Positions 32,518-40,645 of a DNA stretch of 64,000 nt are shown piece by piece (the stretch's first letter is position 1; each line of letters opens with the position of its first letter). The stretch is from Bacilli bacterium (GTDB lineage Bacteria > Bacillota > Bacilli > RF39 > UBA660). Position numbers and translations under genes: made by a program. The notes under the pieces were generated by a model. It had not been told where the DNA came from. It worked only from the letters and a program-made list of their open reading frames with translations, and ran no database searches. Location: NCBI GenBank assembly GCA_017525855.1, contig JAFXSE010000002.1:1-64000 (forward strand). The letters are read 5' to 3'.

Positions 32518-35172
32518 CTAAACTCCTTTTCCCATTTGATTTTTAATATAATATTCACTAATTATTTCTTCAAGTGAAATACCATATTTTTCTTTCATAT
32601 CAGGGCTACTCATGGAAAAAATATCAATTAGCAAACCATTTTTATCAACGATAGGTATATTTTGTGCTTTAAGAAATTCTATTTTAGATTGTAATTCTTG
32701 TATAGAAATATGACTAAGAATAATTTTGTTTTTATCTTTATCTATATTATATTGTCCACATATATTATTAATTCCTTCTTTATTTTTATTTATATTCCAA
32801 ATCATACCGATCTGTTCCAATAAATGGATTTGATTAGAAGTTATTTTACCAAGTTCCTTTTTTTCATAATGCTTACGTTGTGAATATATCCATGCACCTA
32901 ATGTAATACCTGTTTCACTAAATTCATAACCATTTATTGTTTTAAAACTTGATGGTATTCTTAAATTTCCGTGATGTTCATAATATATTTTTGCTAAATT
33001 ATAACTATCAATCCATTGCTTAGCATGTACATCAAAAATCATACCAATACTTTCTAATAAATTTCTTCTATCATCGGTTAGACTTGAATTATTACTACCT
33101 TTATATGACTGTCTTTGTCTAGTAATCCACTCTCCCAAAGCAATACCATTTTTATCAAAATCATAACCATTTGTTGTTCTAAAATTGAACTGAATATCTA
33201 AATTACCATGATGATCATAATATATTTTTGCCAGATTATAATACTGCATCCATTGATCTGTTCTAATATTTTCAAAAACCATTCCTATTTTTTTTAATAA
33301 ATCTATTCGACTTTCATTTAATACCGTTGTTCCTTTTCCTTGATAAGCTTCACGTTGGCTTCTCACCCACGCACCTAATCTAACACCATTTTCATCAAAA
33401 TCATAACCATTTGTAGTTTTAAAACTATTAGGAATTAATAAATTTCCATAATGATTATAATATATTTTTGCAAGTTCATACATTTTTTTCCATTGTTCTT
33501 CAATTGCATCCAAGACAAATCCTATGGATTTTAGTAATTGTTGCCTTTCTTGAGATAAATTAGAATATTGAGCTCTTTGATGATTTATCCAATGTCCTAA
33601 ATTGACAAGCCCATTTTCTTCATGTATATAGCCATTATTTGTTTTAAATCTATGTGGTATTAATAGGTCACCACAATGTTCATAATATGCTTTAGCAAGT
33701 TCATAATAGTCTTCCCATGTCATTGTTAGTCTATCGCTTACATATCTTAACATTTCAAGTAAATCTTGATTTTCTATTTCTATATCAAATGATGCATCTC
33801 TTATTTTAACGTCTCTATGACTACCTAATCCATTAGTTTGTATGTCTTTAATTCTATCTCTCAAGTTATTTTCAAGTTCCTTTATAAATTCATAATTATT
33901 AGTCAAATCTATTACTACTGGTGCTATTAATTTTTCAACTAAATCTTCTTTAGTTGCATTTTCTGTAACTGGTATATCTCTAGATTTGCACATTTCAAGT
34001 AATTCTTCTATTGAATATTTTTCTAGTTTGTCAAACTTTTCCTTCGTATTACCACGAACTGCTAAAGCTCTTCCTAATTGTTCAAAATAGACAATATCCG
34101 ATGTAGTTCCACGCCCCATTATTACACCATCTATATTAGGGGCATGAATTCCTTCATTATATTGATTTATTGCAAACATTACACGTAATTTATTATCTAC
34201 TTTTTCACCATCTAAAGTAACATCATCATAAAAAGCATCTCTATTAAGTTTACCATCTTCACCCATATCACTTGTTGATGTATAAATAATTATATCTTCT
34301 TCAGGTACAAATTGCTTAAACCATTCTATTGCTTGGTGCTTAATTGTTTCAATATCATTTGTTCCTTCTTCTGAACATGGTGGACAGAAATAAATATATT
34401 TACCATTTGGTTTAATGTTTTTTCTTAAAATGTTAGAAATACTTGGTGCCTCATGTATTCTTCTTTTAACGTCTGATAAAATTGCCATATATTCATGATA
34501 TTCACGAGATGTTGCATTTAGTTTTTGAACTCTTTCTTCTAATTTGCTCTCTAATCCAATTAAATTAGTATATGCACTTTTATATACAGGTTTAGGTAGC
34601 ACACCATCTATCATCGCATCACATAAGTCATATCTACTTTCTATTTTTCCTGAAAATAATTCATCAGTATCAGGATTAGCCATATCTCTTTCATAAGAAG
34701 TTCCACGATCTCTTACTGTATAAGCTGTCATACCAAATATTTTAGCACCAGGATGAGTTTCAATTAATTTATTTACTGCTTTTCCCCATATTGGTGCACC
34801 AATATGATGAAATTCATCTAATATTAATAAATCACATTCTACTTCTCCAATTTTTTCTTTTTTATATGGTTCCAATAAACTGGAATATGTCCTAAACTCT
34901 AAATTAGGAAAATCTCTTTCTATATTCAAATTAGGATTATCTTCTATAATCTTTTTAATATGTTCAATTATACCATTGGATGGTACTACATAAACAATCT
35001 TTTTACCTCTATTATCATATGCAAGTTGAAGTGCATTATAAGATTTACCTGTTCCTGTAGCATGGACTATTCCAACTACATCTTCTCCGGATTCATATGC
35101 AGCTTTTACCATGTTATAACTGTCTGCATTATGGTCATATAATCCAACAATTTTATATTCATTATCACTCAT
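32518..35172 (-). CDS. DEAD/DEAH-like helicase with SAP motif and four helicase-associated repeats
   Basis: 884 residues from the ATG at 35172. The helicase core spans about 1-430: Walker A HATGTGKS, DEFH box in LLILDEFHHIG, and a motif VI-like QLGRALAVRG. A SAP-like DNA-binding stretch follows (SIEELLEMCKSRDIP). Residues about 480-780 are four repeats of roughly 75 residues, each with W-x(5)Y-LAK-YY-HHGNL-IP-F-NGY and LG-WI-QR-Y, the helicase-associated domain. Such proteins occur on mobile elements and in defence regions. The gene overlaps the upstream small gene by 8 bp. Confidence 0.88.
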   Translation of the reverse strand: MSDNEYKIVGLYDHNADSYNMVKAAYESGEDVVGIVHATGTGKSYNALQLAYDNRGKKIVYVVPSNGIIEHIKKIIEDNPNLNIERDFPNLEFRTYSSLLEPYKKEKIGEVECDLLILDEFHHIGAPIWGKAVNKLIETHPGAKIFGMTAYTVRDRGTSYERDMANPDTDELFSGKIESRYDLCDAMIDGVLPKPVYKSAYTNLIGLESKLEERVQKLNATSREYHEYMAILSDVKRRIHEAPSISNILRKNIKPNGKYIYFCPPCSEEGTNDIETIKHQAIEWFKQFVPEEDIIIYTSTSDMGEDGKLNRDAFYDDVTLDGEKVDNKLRVMFAINQYNEGIHAPNIDGVIMGRGTTSDIVYFEQLGRALAVRGNTKEKFDKLEKYSIEELLEMCKSRDIPVTENATKEDLVEKLIAPVVIDLTNNYEFIKELENNLRDRIKDIQTNGLGSHRDVKIRDASFDIEIENQDLLEMLRYVSDRLTMTWEDYYELAKAYYEHCGDLLIPHRFKTNNGYIHEENGLVNLGHWINHQRAQYSNLSQERQQLLKSIGFVLDAIEEQWKKMYELAKIYYNHYGNLLIPNSFKTTNGYDFDENGVRLGAWVRSQREAYQGKGTTVLNESRIDLLKKIGMVFENIRTDQWMQYYNLAKIYYDHHGNLDIQFNFRTTNGYDFDKNGIALGEWITRQRQSYKGSNNSSLTDDRRNLLESIGMIFDVHAKQWIDSYNLAKIYYEHHGNLRIPSSFKTINGYEFSETGITLGAWIYSQRKHYEKKELGKITSNQIHLLEQIGMIWNINKNKEGINNICGQYNIDKDKNKIILSHISIQELQSKIEFLKAQNIPIVDKNGLLIDIFSMSSPDMKEKYGISLEEIISEYYIKNQMGKGV

Positions 35173-35422
35173 AATTATCACCACTAAACAATCTAATATC
35201 TACAAAATCTACTCCAGAAATATTTTGTTCAATTATCTCTACCATATCGTTTATTATAATATCAGTATTTTCATCATTCTGTTCAACAGTTATTTCTTTC
35301 AAACCACTATCGGTCATCACTTTAAAATGAATATTAGTTCTATCCATAATATCTAACAAACCACCGTTTTTATATTGTTCTGGAATGGAAATATCAATAA
35401 CCTTTCCAATTGTCTTAATCAT
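35165..35422 (-). CDS. Small protein preceding the helicase
   Basis: 85 residues from the ATG at 35422 (GAGGTGG upstream); a longer frame lacks a ribosome binding site. It begins MIKTIGKVIDISIPEQY and is acidic with alternating strands; no family recognised. It is the first gene of cassette C, with a likely -10 TATAAT just upstream (near 35440), and overlaps the helicase start by 8 bp. Confidence 0.6.
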   Translation of the reverse strand: MIKTIGKVIDISIPEQYKNGGLLDIMDRTNIHFKVMTDSGLKEITVEQNDENTDIIINDMVEIIEQNISGVDFVDIRLFSGDNYE

Positions 35423-35498
35423 AAGTTCCACCTCTACTATAATTATATCACAAATCTTCAACCAGACCGCACTGAAGAGAGCAAGTTTTATATTATTT

Positions 35499-35513
35499 CC
35501 TTATTTTATAAGG
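35499..35513 (-). repeat. CCTTATAAAATAAGG dyad, inverted copy
   Basis: Exact copy in the opposite orientation. A degenerate, inverted CTTCAG motif lies near it on the minus strand (35470-35475), as if a second, inverted half-module flanked cassette C. Confidence 0.7.
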
Positions 35514-35547
35514 GTTTGTTTATGTAAAAATGTCAATTATATACGAC

Positions 35548-35587
35548 TTACATACGAAAAAAATCGTATATAATTCGTATGTAAAAG
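35548..35587. repeat. Right att-like site of cassette C with inverted arms
   Basis: TTACATACGAA (35548-35558) and TTCGTATGTAA (35574-35584) are perfect 11-bp inverted arms with CGTATATAA between them. Half-sites CGTATATAATT and CGTATGTAAAAG follow with an 11-bp period. The layout (arm, spacer, half-site, half-site) copies that of the right site of cassette A. Confidence 0.7.
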
Positions 35588-35633
35588 CATTTTTTTGAGA
35601 AGCTAATCCTTGCAAGCCTTTATATTTCCTAAC

Positions 35634-35665
35634 AAAAATGAGAGAGATACTTATTCATCTCTCTC
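35634..35665 (-). terminator. Junction 4 terminator
   Basis: Minus-strand stem GAGAGAGAT/ATCTCTCTC (9 bp) with an 8-nt loop, followed by ATTTTTG and preceded by CCCCCTGAA. Confidence 0.75.
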
Positions 35666-35674
35666 TTCAGGGGG
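35665..35674 (+). repeat. CTTCAGGGGG junction motif, copy 4
   Basis: Exact copy; the CCTTATAAAATAAGG dyad follows after 45 bp, against 43 bp in junctions 1 and 2. Confidence 0.8.
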
Positions 35675-35719
35675 CGTAAAGGTTTAGCCAATCTTTTGTA
35701 CACTATAATACACATTTTT

Positions 35720-35734
35720 CCTTATAAAATAAGG
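35720..35734 (+). repeat. CCTTATAAAATAAGG dyad, copy 4
   Basis: Exact copy and last recognisable part of the module before the poly-G run. Confidence 0.8.
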
Positions 35735-35760
35735 ACTTTTAAGACACCACTTTGGGCCCA

Positions 35761-35953
35761 GGGGGGGGGAAAGAGAGCAATTTTTGGTGAAACATATGAT
35801 AAGTTCAAAGAAGAAAAGAAAGGTGAAGTTATTGTTGATGCTCCAGAGGATGTAAATACACCATTATATAGAAATGGAACCGGTTATAAAACAGAATTGG
35901 AAGATGGAAAAATAAAAAAAATAAAAGTCCACTACTATTATACAGATTGTTAA
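35761..35953 (+). pseudogene. 3' fragment of an unrecognised gene after a poly-G run
   Basis: After nine Gs a plus-strand frame encodes about 60 residues (for example GEVIVDAPEDVNTPLYRNG and KIKVHYYYTDC) that look like a genuine protein C terminus: balanced composition, a TAA stop and a terminator behind it. There is no start codon or ribosome binding site linked to this part; the open frame upstream runs through the junction module. It is best read as the truncated end of a cassette gene or as an assembly join. I do not recognise the family. Confidence 0.45.
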
Positions 35954-35956
35954 ACA

Positions 35957-35986
35957 AAAAGACAGTTACACTTGTAATTGTCTTTT
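35957..35986. terminator. Bidirectional terminator
   Basis: Arms AAAAGACAGTTACA (35957-35970) and TGTAATTGTCTTTT (35973-35986) pair over almost 14 bp, with T-rich ends on both strands. It serves the plus-strand fragment and the minus-strand glycosyltransferase gene. Confidence 0.8.
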
Positions 35987-37067
35987 ATTTATTGTATTTC
36001 TTTATTAAAAACTCTACTAGATCAGCAGCACTATTCTCGTTTATAATCTTCTTTTGATTACTTATAATTTCATCAGCTAGTCTTTTATCTTTTAGTAATA
36101 GTTTTATATCTTCTATTATTTCATTTTCATTATTCGCACATAAACTCATCTTATTATCGCTATAGAATTTAGCATTATAGTTTTCAACACCTGGAATTGG
36201 CATCATATGTATTAAAGGTTTATGTAATGTTGCAACCTCAGTAGTAGTTAATCCACCTGGTTTTGTAACAATAATATTACTTCTTTTCATATATTCACTC
36301 ATCTTATCAGTAAAACCAACTGGTATTAAATTATCGTTTTTTATTTCTTTCAAACTATTATATAGTTCTTTATTATTACCACATACTACTACTAAATAGA
36401 TTTCTGGTACTTCTTTTAAAACTAAATTAACTATACTATTCATTTTACCAAAACCCATACTTCCACTTGTAATTAAAACTATATCTTTATCGTTTGGTAA
36501 ATCTAATTCTTTTTTCTCTGTTTTAAATTTAGTTGATACTGGTATACCTAAAGGTCTAATAACATCTTTATTAACTCTTCTTTTTACAAAAGAATCTATT
36601 AATAATCGACTTGGAATAACAAAGTCATCTGGTTTTGTTTCATTCCAAAAAGGAATACATTCGTAGTCAGTTGCTATATTTATTAGGGGAATATCATATT
36701 CCTTTTTTATTTTAGTCATTGCAAGTGACGGAAATAAATGTGTACATATTACTAAATCATAACTATGTTCTTTAATAAAGTTTAATACTCTTGTCTTATT
36801 TAAACCATTAAAAAGATAAACAGGACTTTTAATTTTTGTTTTATTATATAGTTCCCCCATTTTATAAACACTTTTAAAGATATTACCATTACCTGATACT
36901 GATTTTAAATACATATTTTCTGCTCTTTTTGCTTGTTTTTCACCTACTAATGATAAATAATCAACAAAGTCAGCTTGAATATTATTCATTCTTAATTCAT
37001 CTTCTACATATCTAGCACATGAATTATGTCCCCCACCTGTTGAACAAGAGAATACTACTACTTTCAT
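35985..37067 (-). CDS. Diacylglycerol glucosyltransferase/MGDG synthase-like glycosyltransferase
   Basis: A GT28-type glycosyltransferase of 360 residues from the ATG at 37067. The N-terminal FSCSTGGGHNSCARYVEDEL is the MGDG-synthase motif, and the C-terminal domain has the nucleotide-sugar site VTKPGGLTTTEVA. Relatives such as UgtP add glucose to diacylglycerol to make membrane glycolipids and lipoteichoic acid anchors. Its start overlaps the stop of the upstream membrane protein gene (ATGA), so the two are translationally coupled. Confidence 0.85.
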   Translation of the reverse strand: MKVVVFSCSTGGGHNSCARYVEDELRMNNIQADFVDYLSLVGEKQAKRAENMYLKSVSGNGNIFKSVYKMGELYNKTKIKSPVYLFNGLNKTRVLNFIKEHSYDLVICTHLFPSLAMTKIKKEYDIPLINIATDYECIPFWNETKPDDFVIPSRLLIDSFVKRRVNKDVIRPLGIPVSTKFKTEKKELDLPNDKDIVLITSGSMGFGKMNSIVNLVLKEVPEIYLVVVCGNNKELYNSLKEIKNDNLIPVGFTDKMSEYMKRSNIIVTKPGGLTTTEVATLHKPLIHMMPIPGVENYNAKFYSDNKMSLCANNENEIIEDIKLLLKDKRLADEIISNQKKIINENSAADLVEFLIKKYNK

Positions 37068-37696
37068 TTTTGCCACTCCATATTATTATACATATTTTTT
37101 AAATATTCATTATTAAATGTATTATCTAAAAATTCTTCAAATTTATTTCTAGGTTCTATACCTTTCATTTTATCTTTAGCTCTTTCTCTAGCTTGAATAG
37201 TAAGTAAGACATCAAATATCAAGAATACTATAAGAATGATTGCAATTACATTTGCTTTTTTATAATTAAACTTATTAAGTAATTTCATTATTAGTGGATA
37301 TATTAGTTTTACCCAAACTACTCCTAATAAACCCCAGAATACTGAATATATTAGGCATACTCTTCCATTAATATTCAAAAAATAATCTGAATAATCCCAA
37401 GCTGTAAATCCTAAAACTAATTCCATACCCAAACTCATTATATATTCAAGTATTGTCCCACCTATAAATCCTATAATAAATGATTTAAATATATTAATTT
37501 TTGGAAGTTTATAAAAGAGAAGTGTCATTACTACAAAACATATTCCATATGCCATATCAAATGGACCAATAACCACTGCTGAATGATTTACTAACTCATC
37601 AAACACTATAAATGTATATATACCTTCTACAACCCATCCTATTATTGACCCTATAATAAAAACATAAAATAATTTTACCCAAAAATTCTTTTCCAT
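37064..37696 (-). CDS. CmpB-type putative ABC transporter membrane protein
   Basis: A 210-residue membrane protein with about five hydrophobic segments. The features GSIIGWVVEGIY, GPFDMAYGI, E-Y-I-M-S-L-G and WDYSDYFLNINGRVCLIYS match the family annotated as putative ABC-transporter type IV (PF06541 group), whose real function is not established. It is coupled to the glycosyltransferase gene by an ATGA overlap, suggesting a role in envelope lipid metabolism. Confidence 0.8.
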   Translation of the reverse strand: MEKNFWVKLFYVFIIGSIIGWVVEGIYTFIVFDELVNHSAVVIGPFDMAYGICFVVMTLLFYKLPKINIFKSFIIGFIGGTILEYIMSLGMELVLGFTAWDYSDYFLNINGRVCLIYSVFWGLLGVVWVKLIYPLIMKLLNKFNYKKANVIAIILIVFLIFDVLLTIQARERAKDKMKGIEPRNKFEEFLDNTFNNEYLKNMYNNMEWQK

Positions 37697-37826
37697 ACTA
37701 CACCTTTTGTTTAAATTATAGCATTTTTAAAATAAAGGTACAACACTACATTATACAGAATAAATAAACTACAAAAAATGTTTTTGTATTACACATTTTG
37801 AGACTTAACGCTGACAATTATATTAC

Positions 37827-39047
37827 TTATTTTAAAGATTTTTTATTACCTCTATTCATTTTACCTATTACTTTAATAGATGCAGGCATAACGCTTGCCC
37901 CACCATACTTTTTATTAATACTATCAGCTATTTCTTCTATTTTATCTATCTTTTCTTCCTTTACTTCACTAAACATAGAAACTTGTTCTACCCTACTATC
38001 ACAAAAATCAGCTAGTCTTACTCCTATATTTCTTATAGACTCATCCTTCCAACTTTCATCTAATATAGTGATTACAGCTTTATAAATATTAGTAGTTGAA
38101 TTATCTGGAACATCAAGTTTCATTTGATGTTGATAAGATTGAAAAGAACTATTCTTATAAGTTATAGCAACTGTTTTAGCATACTGCTTCTGCCATCTTA
38201 AAGACCTCGTAACTTCTTCAGTTTGTCTAAAAAGTATTTCTTTTATTTTTTCTTTATCACTTACATCATAAGGTAATGTTTCTGATACACTTATACTATC
38301 ACTTTTGCTACTTCTAGGTTCTACTTTACTATAATCAATACCATTAGCTGAATTAATTAAAAAACTAGTCTGATTTTTAAAATACTTCTTTAAATAACTT
38401 TCTTTACATACTGCAAGTTCCCCAATAGTATTTATGCCTAATTTTTTCAAAGTAAAAGCAGTACTCTTACCAACCATAAATAAATCTCCAACATCAAGGG
38501 GCCACATCTTACTTTTAACTTCATCAAAATAAAGTGTATGAACTTTATCAGGTTTAGAAAAATCAGATGCCATTTTAGCACATAATTTATTATTTCCTAT
38601 TCCAACATTAACAGTAAAACCAAATTCATTCTTAATATGATCTTTTATTTTATATGCCAGCTCTAAATAATTCTTATATAAAAGATTAGTACCTGTTAAA
38701 TCTAGAAAACATTCATCTATTGAATATCTCTCTATTAAAGGAGTAAACTGTGTTAAATAATCATACATTAAATTAGATTGTTTATAATACCAATAAAAGT
38801 CAGGTGGAAAAACTTTAATCCCTGGACACTTACGCCTTGCGCTACCTAATGTTTCAGCTGTTACTATTCCATATTTTTTAGCAACTGGGCTTTTAGCCAA
38901 AACTATACCATGTCTCTCTTTTTCGTCCCCTCCTATTACTGAAGGTATATTTCTTATATCTAATTTTTCTCCTTCTTTTAACTTTTTAACTGCAGTCCAA
39001 GATAAAAATGCATTATTAACATCAACATGAAATATAATTCTTTCCAT
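37827..39047 (-). CDS. dinB: Y-family DNA polymerase (Pol IV-like)
   Basis: A 406-residue translesion polymerase. The first catalytic Asp is in HVDVNNAFLSW and the Asp-Glu pair in SIDECFLDLTG. IGIGNNKLCAKMASDFSKPD (as VGIGNNKLCAK) and the helix-hairpin-helix VGDLFMVGKSTAFTLKKLG follow. The C terminus is basic (KMNRGNKKSLK) without an obvious beta-clamp motif. It synthesises DNA across lesions at low fidelity. Confidence 0.92.
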   Translation of the reverse strand: MERIIFHVDVNNAFLSWTAVKKLKEGEKLDIRNIPSVIGGDEKERHGIVLAKSPVAKKYGIVTAETLGSARRKCPGIKVFPPDFYWYYKQSNLMYDYLTQFTPLIERYSIDECFLDLTGTNLLYKNYLELAYKIKDHIKNEFGFTVNVGIGNNKLCAKMASDFSKPDKVHTLYFDEVKSKMWPLDVGDLFMVGKSTAFTLKKLGINTIGELAVCKESYLKKYFKNQTSFLINSANGIDYSKVEPRSSKSDSISVSETLPYDVSDKEKIKEILFRQTEEVTRSLRWQKQYAKTVAITYKNSSFQSYQHQMKLDVPDNSTTNIYKAVITILDESWKDESIRNIGVRLADFCDSRVEQVSMFSEVKEEKIDKIEEIADSINKKYGGASVMPASIKVIGKMNRGNKKSLK

Positions 39048-39108
39048 CTATAACCACCTCAAAAACATTATAGAACATATTTTCTATATAAACAATCGAA
39101 CAAGAAAA

Positions 39109-39134
39109 AAATACCAAAGAAATTTTTGGTATTT
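39109..39134 (-). terminator. gpmI terminator
   Basis: Minus-strand stem AAATACCAAA/TTTGGTATTT (10 bp) with a 6-nt loop and more Ts, overlapping the gpmI stop codon. Confidence 0.85.
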
Positions 39135-40636
39135 TATTTCTCTATTAAACTAATTCCTGTCATTTCTATAGGCTTTTCTAATCCCATTAAATCTAATATT
39201 GTCGGAGCTACATCTCCCAACTTTCCTTCATGTAATTTTAATCCATCTTGTGTAATAATACATGGAACTAAATTACTAGTATGAGAAGTTACAACCTCAC
39301 CATTTTGATCAAGCATTGTCTCACAATTACCATGATCTGCCGTTATTAACATTACTCCACCTAACTCTGTAACTTTATTATATATTTTTTCTAAACACTC
39401 ATTCATTGCTTCTACAGCTTTTATTGCAGCATCTAAAACACCTGTATGCCCAACCATATCACCATTAGCAAAATTCAAAACAATTAAATCATATTTATCC
39501 ATTTCCTCTAATAGTTTTTCAGTAACTAAAAAAACACTCATCTCAGGTTTTAAATCATATGTTGCAACTTTTGGAGAAGGAATTAATATTTTTTTTTCAT
39601 TCCTATAATTTACTTCACGACCTCCATCAAAGAAAAAAGTTACATGCGCATATTTTTCCGTCTCGGCAATTCTAAGTTGAGACAACCCACATTTTTCAAT
39701 ATACTCTCCTAATATATTATCAAGTTTTGGATCATCATAGGCATGCTCGGCTATAACAGAGTTAACAACAGGCATCATAGTAACAACTTTCACATTTTCA
39801 AATTTAACTACTTCCATATCATTAAATTTTGGATTTGTAATAGCGGTTAAAATTTCTCTTAATCTATCTTTTCTAAAATTAAATGCTATAACTCCATCAT
39901 TTTCTTCAATACATCCATTTTTATCAAAACATGTAGGGACCAAAAATTCATCTGTAATACCATTAGCATAACTATTTTTAATATATTCTTCTATAGATAG
40001 ACTACTATAAGGAATAGCACTTATCATAGCATCATATCCTTTTTTTAATCTATCAAAATTATTGTCTCTATCCATAGCATAGTATCTACCTCCTACAGAA
40101 GCAATACTACCAAATCCTAATGAATTGAGCTTTTTTTCAACATCAAAAATATATTTATAACTACTAGTAGGAGATACATCTCTACCATCAGTAAACAAAT
40201 GTAGATATACATTAGTAAACTTTTCTTTTTTACACATATCTAAAAGAGCAAATAAATGATCAATATGAGAATGTACTCCACCATCACTAATTAAACCAAT
40301 CAAATGCAGTTTAGAACAATTATTTTTACAATGATTAAAAACACTTAAAAACTTATCTTTTTTAAAAAAAGACCCTTCTCTAATACTCTTATTAATTAAT
40401 TCTAATGGTTGATAAACAAGTCTTCCTGCACCAATATTCATATGTCCTACTTCACTATTACCCATTTGACCAGAAGGAAGTCCCACACTTGTACCTGATG
40501 CTTCTAATTTAGTATGAGGAAATTTATCCCATAACATATTAATACAATAATTATTAGAAAGTTTTATAGCATTACCCTCTATATTATCACTAATACCATA
40601 TCCATCTAGTATTGTAAGTAAAACTGGTTTTTTCAT
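39134..40636 (-). CDS. gpmI: 2,3-bisphosphoglycerate-independent phosphoglycerate mutase
   Basis: A 500-residue Mn-dependent mutase converting 3- to 2-phosphoglycerate. It starts with LTILDGYGI, has the catalytic Ser in GQMGNSEVGHMNIGAGR, and ends with the alkaline-phosphatase-like ITADHGNCE and SHTSNLVP. The length is slightly under the usual 510. It lies in a glycolytic neighbourhood but is separated from tpi by spo0A, tdk and an ATPase gene. Confidence 0.97.
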   Translation of the reverse strand: MKKPVLLTILDGYGISDNIEGNAIKLSNNYCINMLWDKFPHTKLEASGTSVGLPSGQMGNSEVGHMNIGAGRLVYQPLELINKSIREGSFFKKDKFLSVFNHCKNNCSKLHLIGLISDGGVHSHIDHLFALLDMCKKEKFTNVYLHLFTDGRDVSPTSSYKYIFDVEKKLNSLGFGSIASVGGRYYAMDRDNNFDRLKKGYDAMISAIPYSSLSIEEYIKNSYANGITDEFLVPTCFDKNGCIEENDGVIAFNFRKDRLREILTAITNPKFNDMEVVKFENVKVVTMMPVVNSVIAEHAYDDPKLDNILGEYIEKCGLSQLRIAETEKYAHVTFFFDGGREVNYRNEKKILIPSPKVATYDLKPEMSVFLVTEKLLEEMDKYDLIVLNFANGDMVGHTGVLDAAIKAVEAMNECLEKIYNKVTELGGVMLITADHGNCETMLDQNGEVVTSHTSNLVPCIITQDGLKLHEGKLGDVAPTILDLMGLEKPIEMTGISLIEK

Positions 40637-40645
40637 TATTTCCTC

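Larger units (their letters stand above)
32181..35587. mobile_element. Cassette C: helicase cassette, about 3.4 kb
   Basis: Three overlapping minus-strand genes (small protein, SAP/HA helicase, small protein) lie between two CGTATGTAA-type two-half-site sequences and between two junction modules. The right site also has inverted arms like the right site of cassette A. No recombinase is encoded. Mobility is inferred from the shared design. Confidence 0.45.
35423..35767. other. Junction 4: module right of cassette C
   Basis: No gene in about 345 bp. It holds an inverted dyad copy (35499-35513), the right att-like site of C with inverted arms (35548-35587), a hairpin terminator (35634-35665), CTTCAGGGGG (35665-35674), and CCTTATAAAATAAGG (35720-35734). 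A further att-like site expected near 35785 is missing; instead there is a run of nine Gs at 35761-35769. Confidence 0.7.

Noticed and set aside
35385..35573. A plus-strand open frame over the start of cassette C and its right site
   Set aside because: Opposite to the real gene at 35165-35422 and running through repeats; no ribosome binding site.
19571..35674. The junction hairpins as stand-alone non-coding RNA genes
   Set aside because: No conserved promoter or conserved RNA body was seen upstream of CCCCCTGAA; spacing is conserved but sequence is not.
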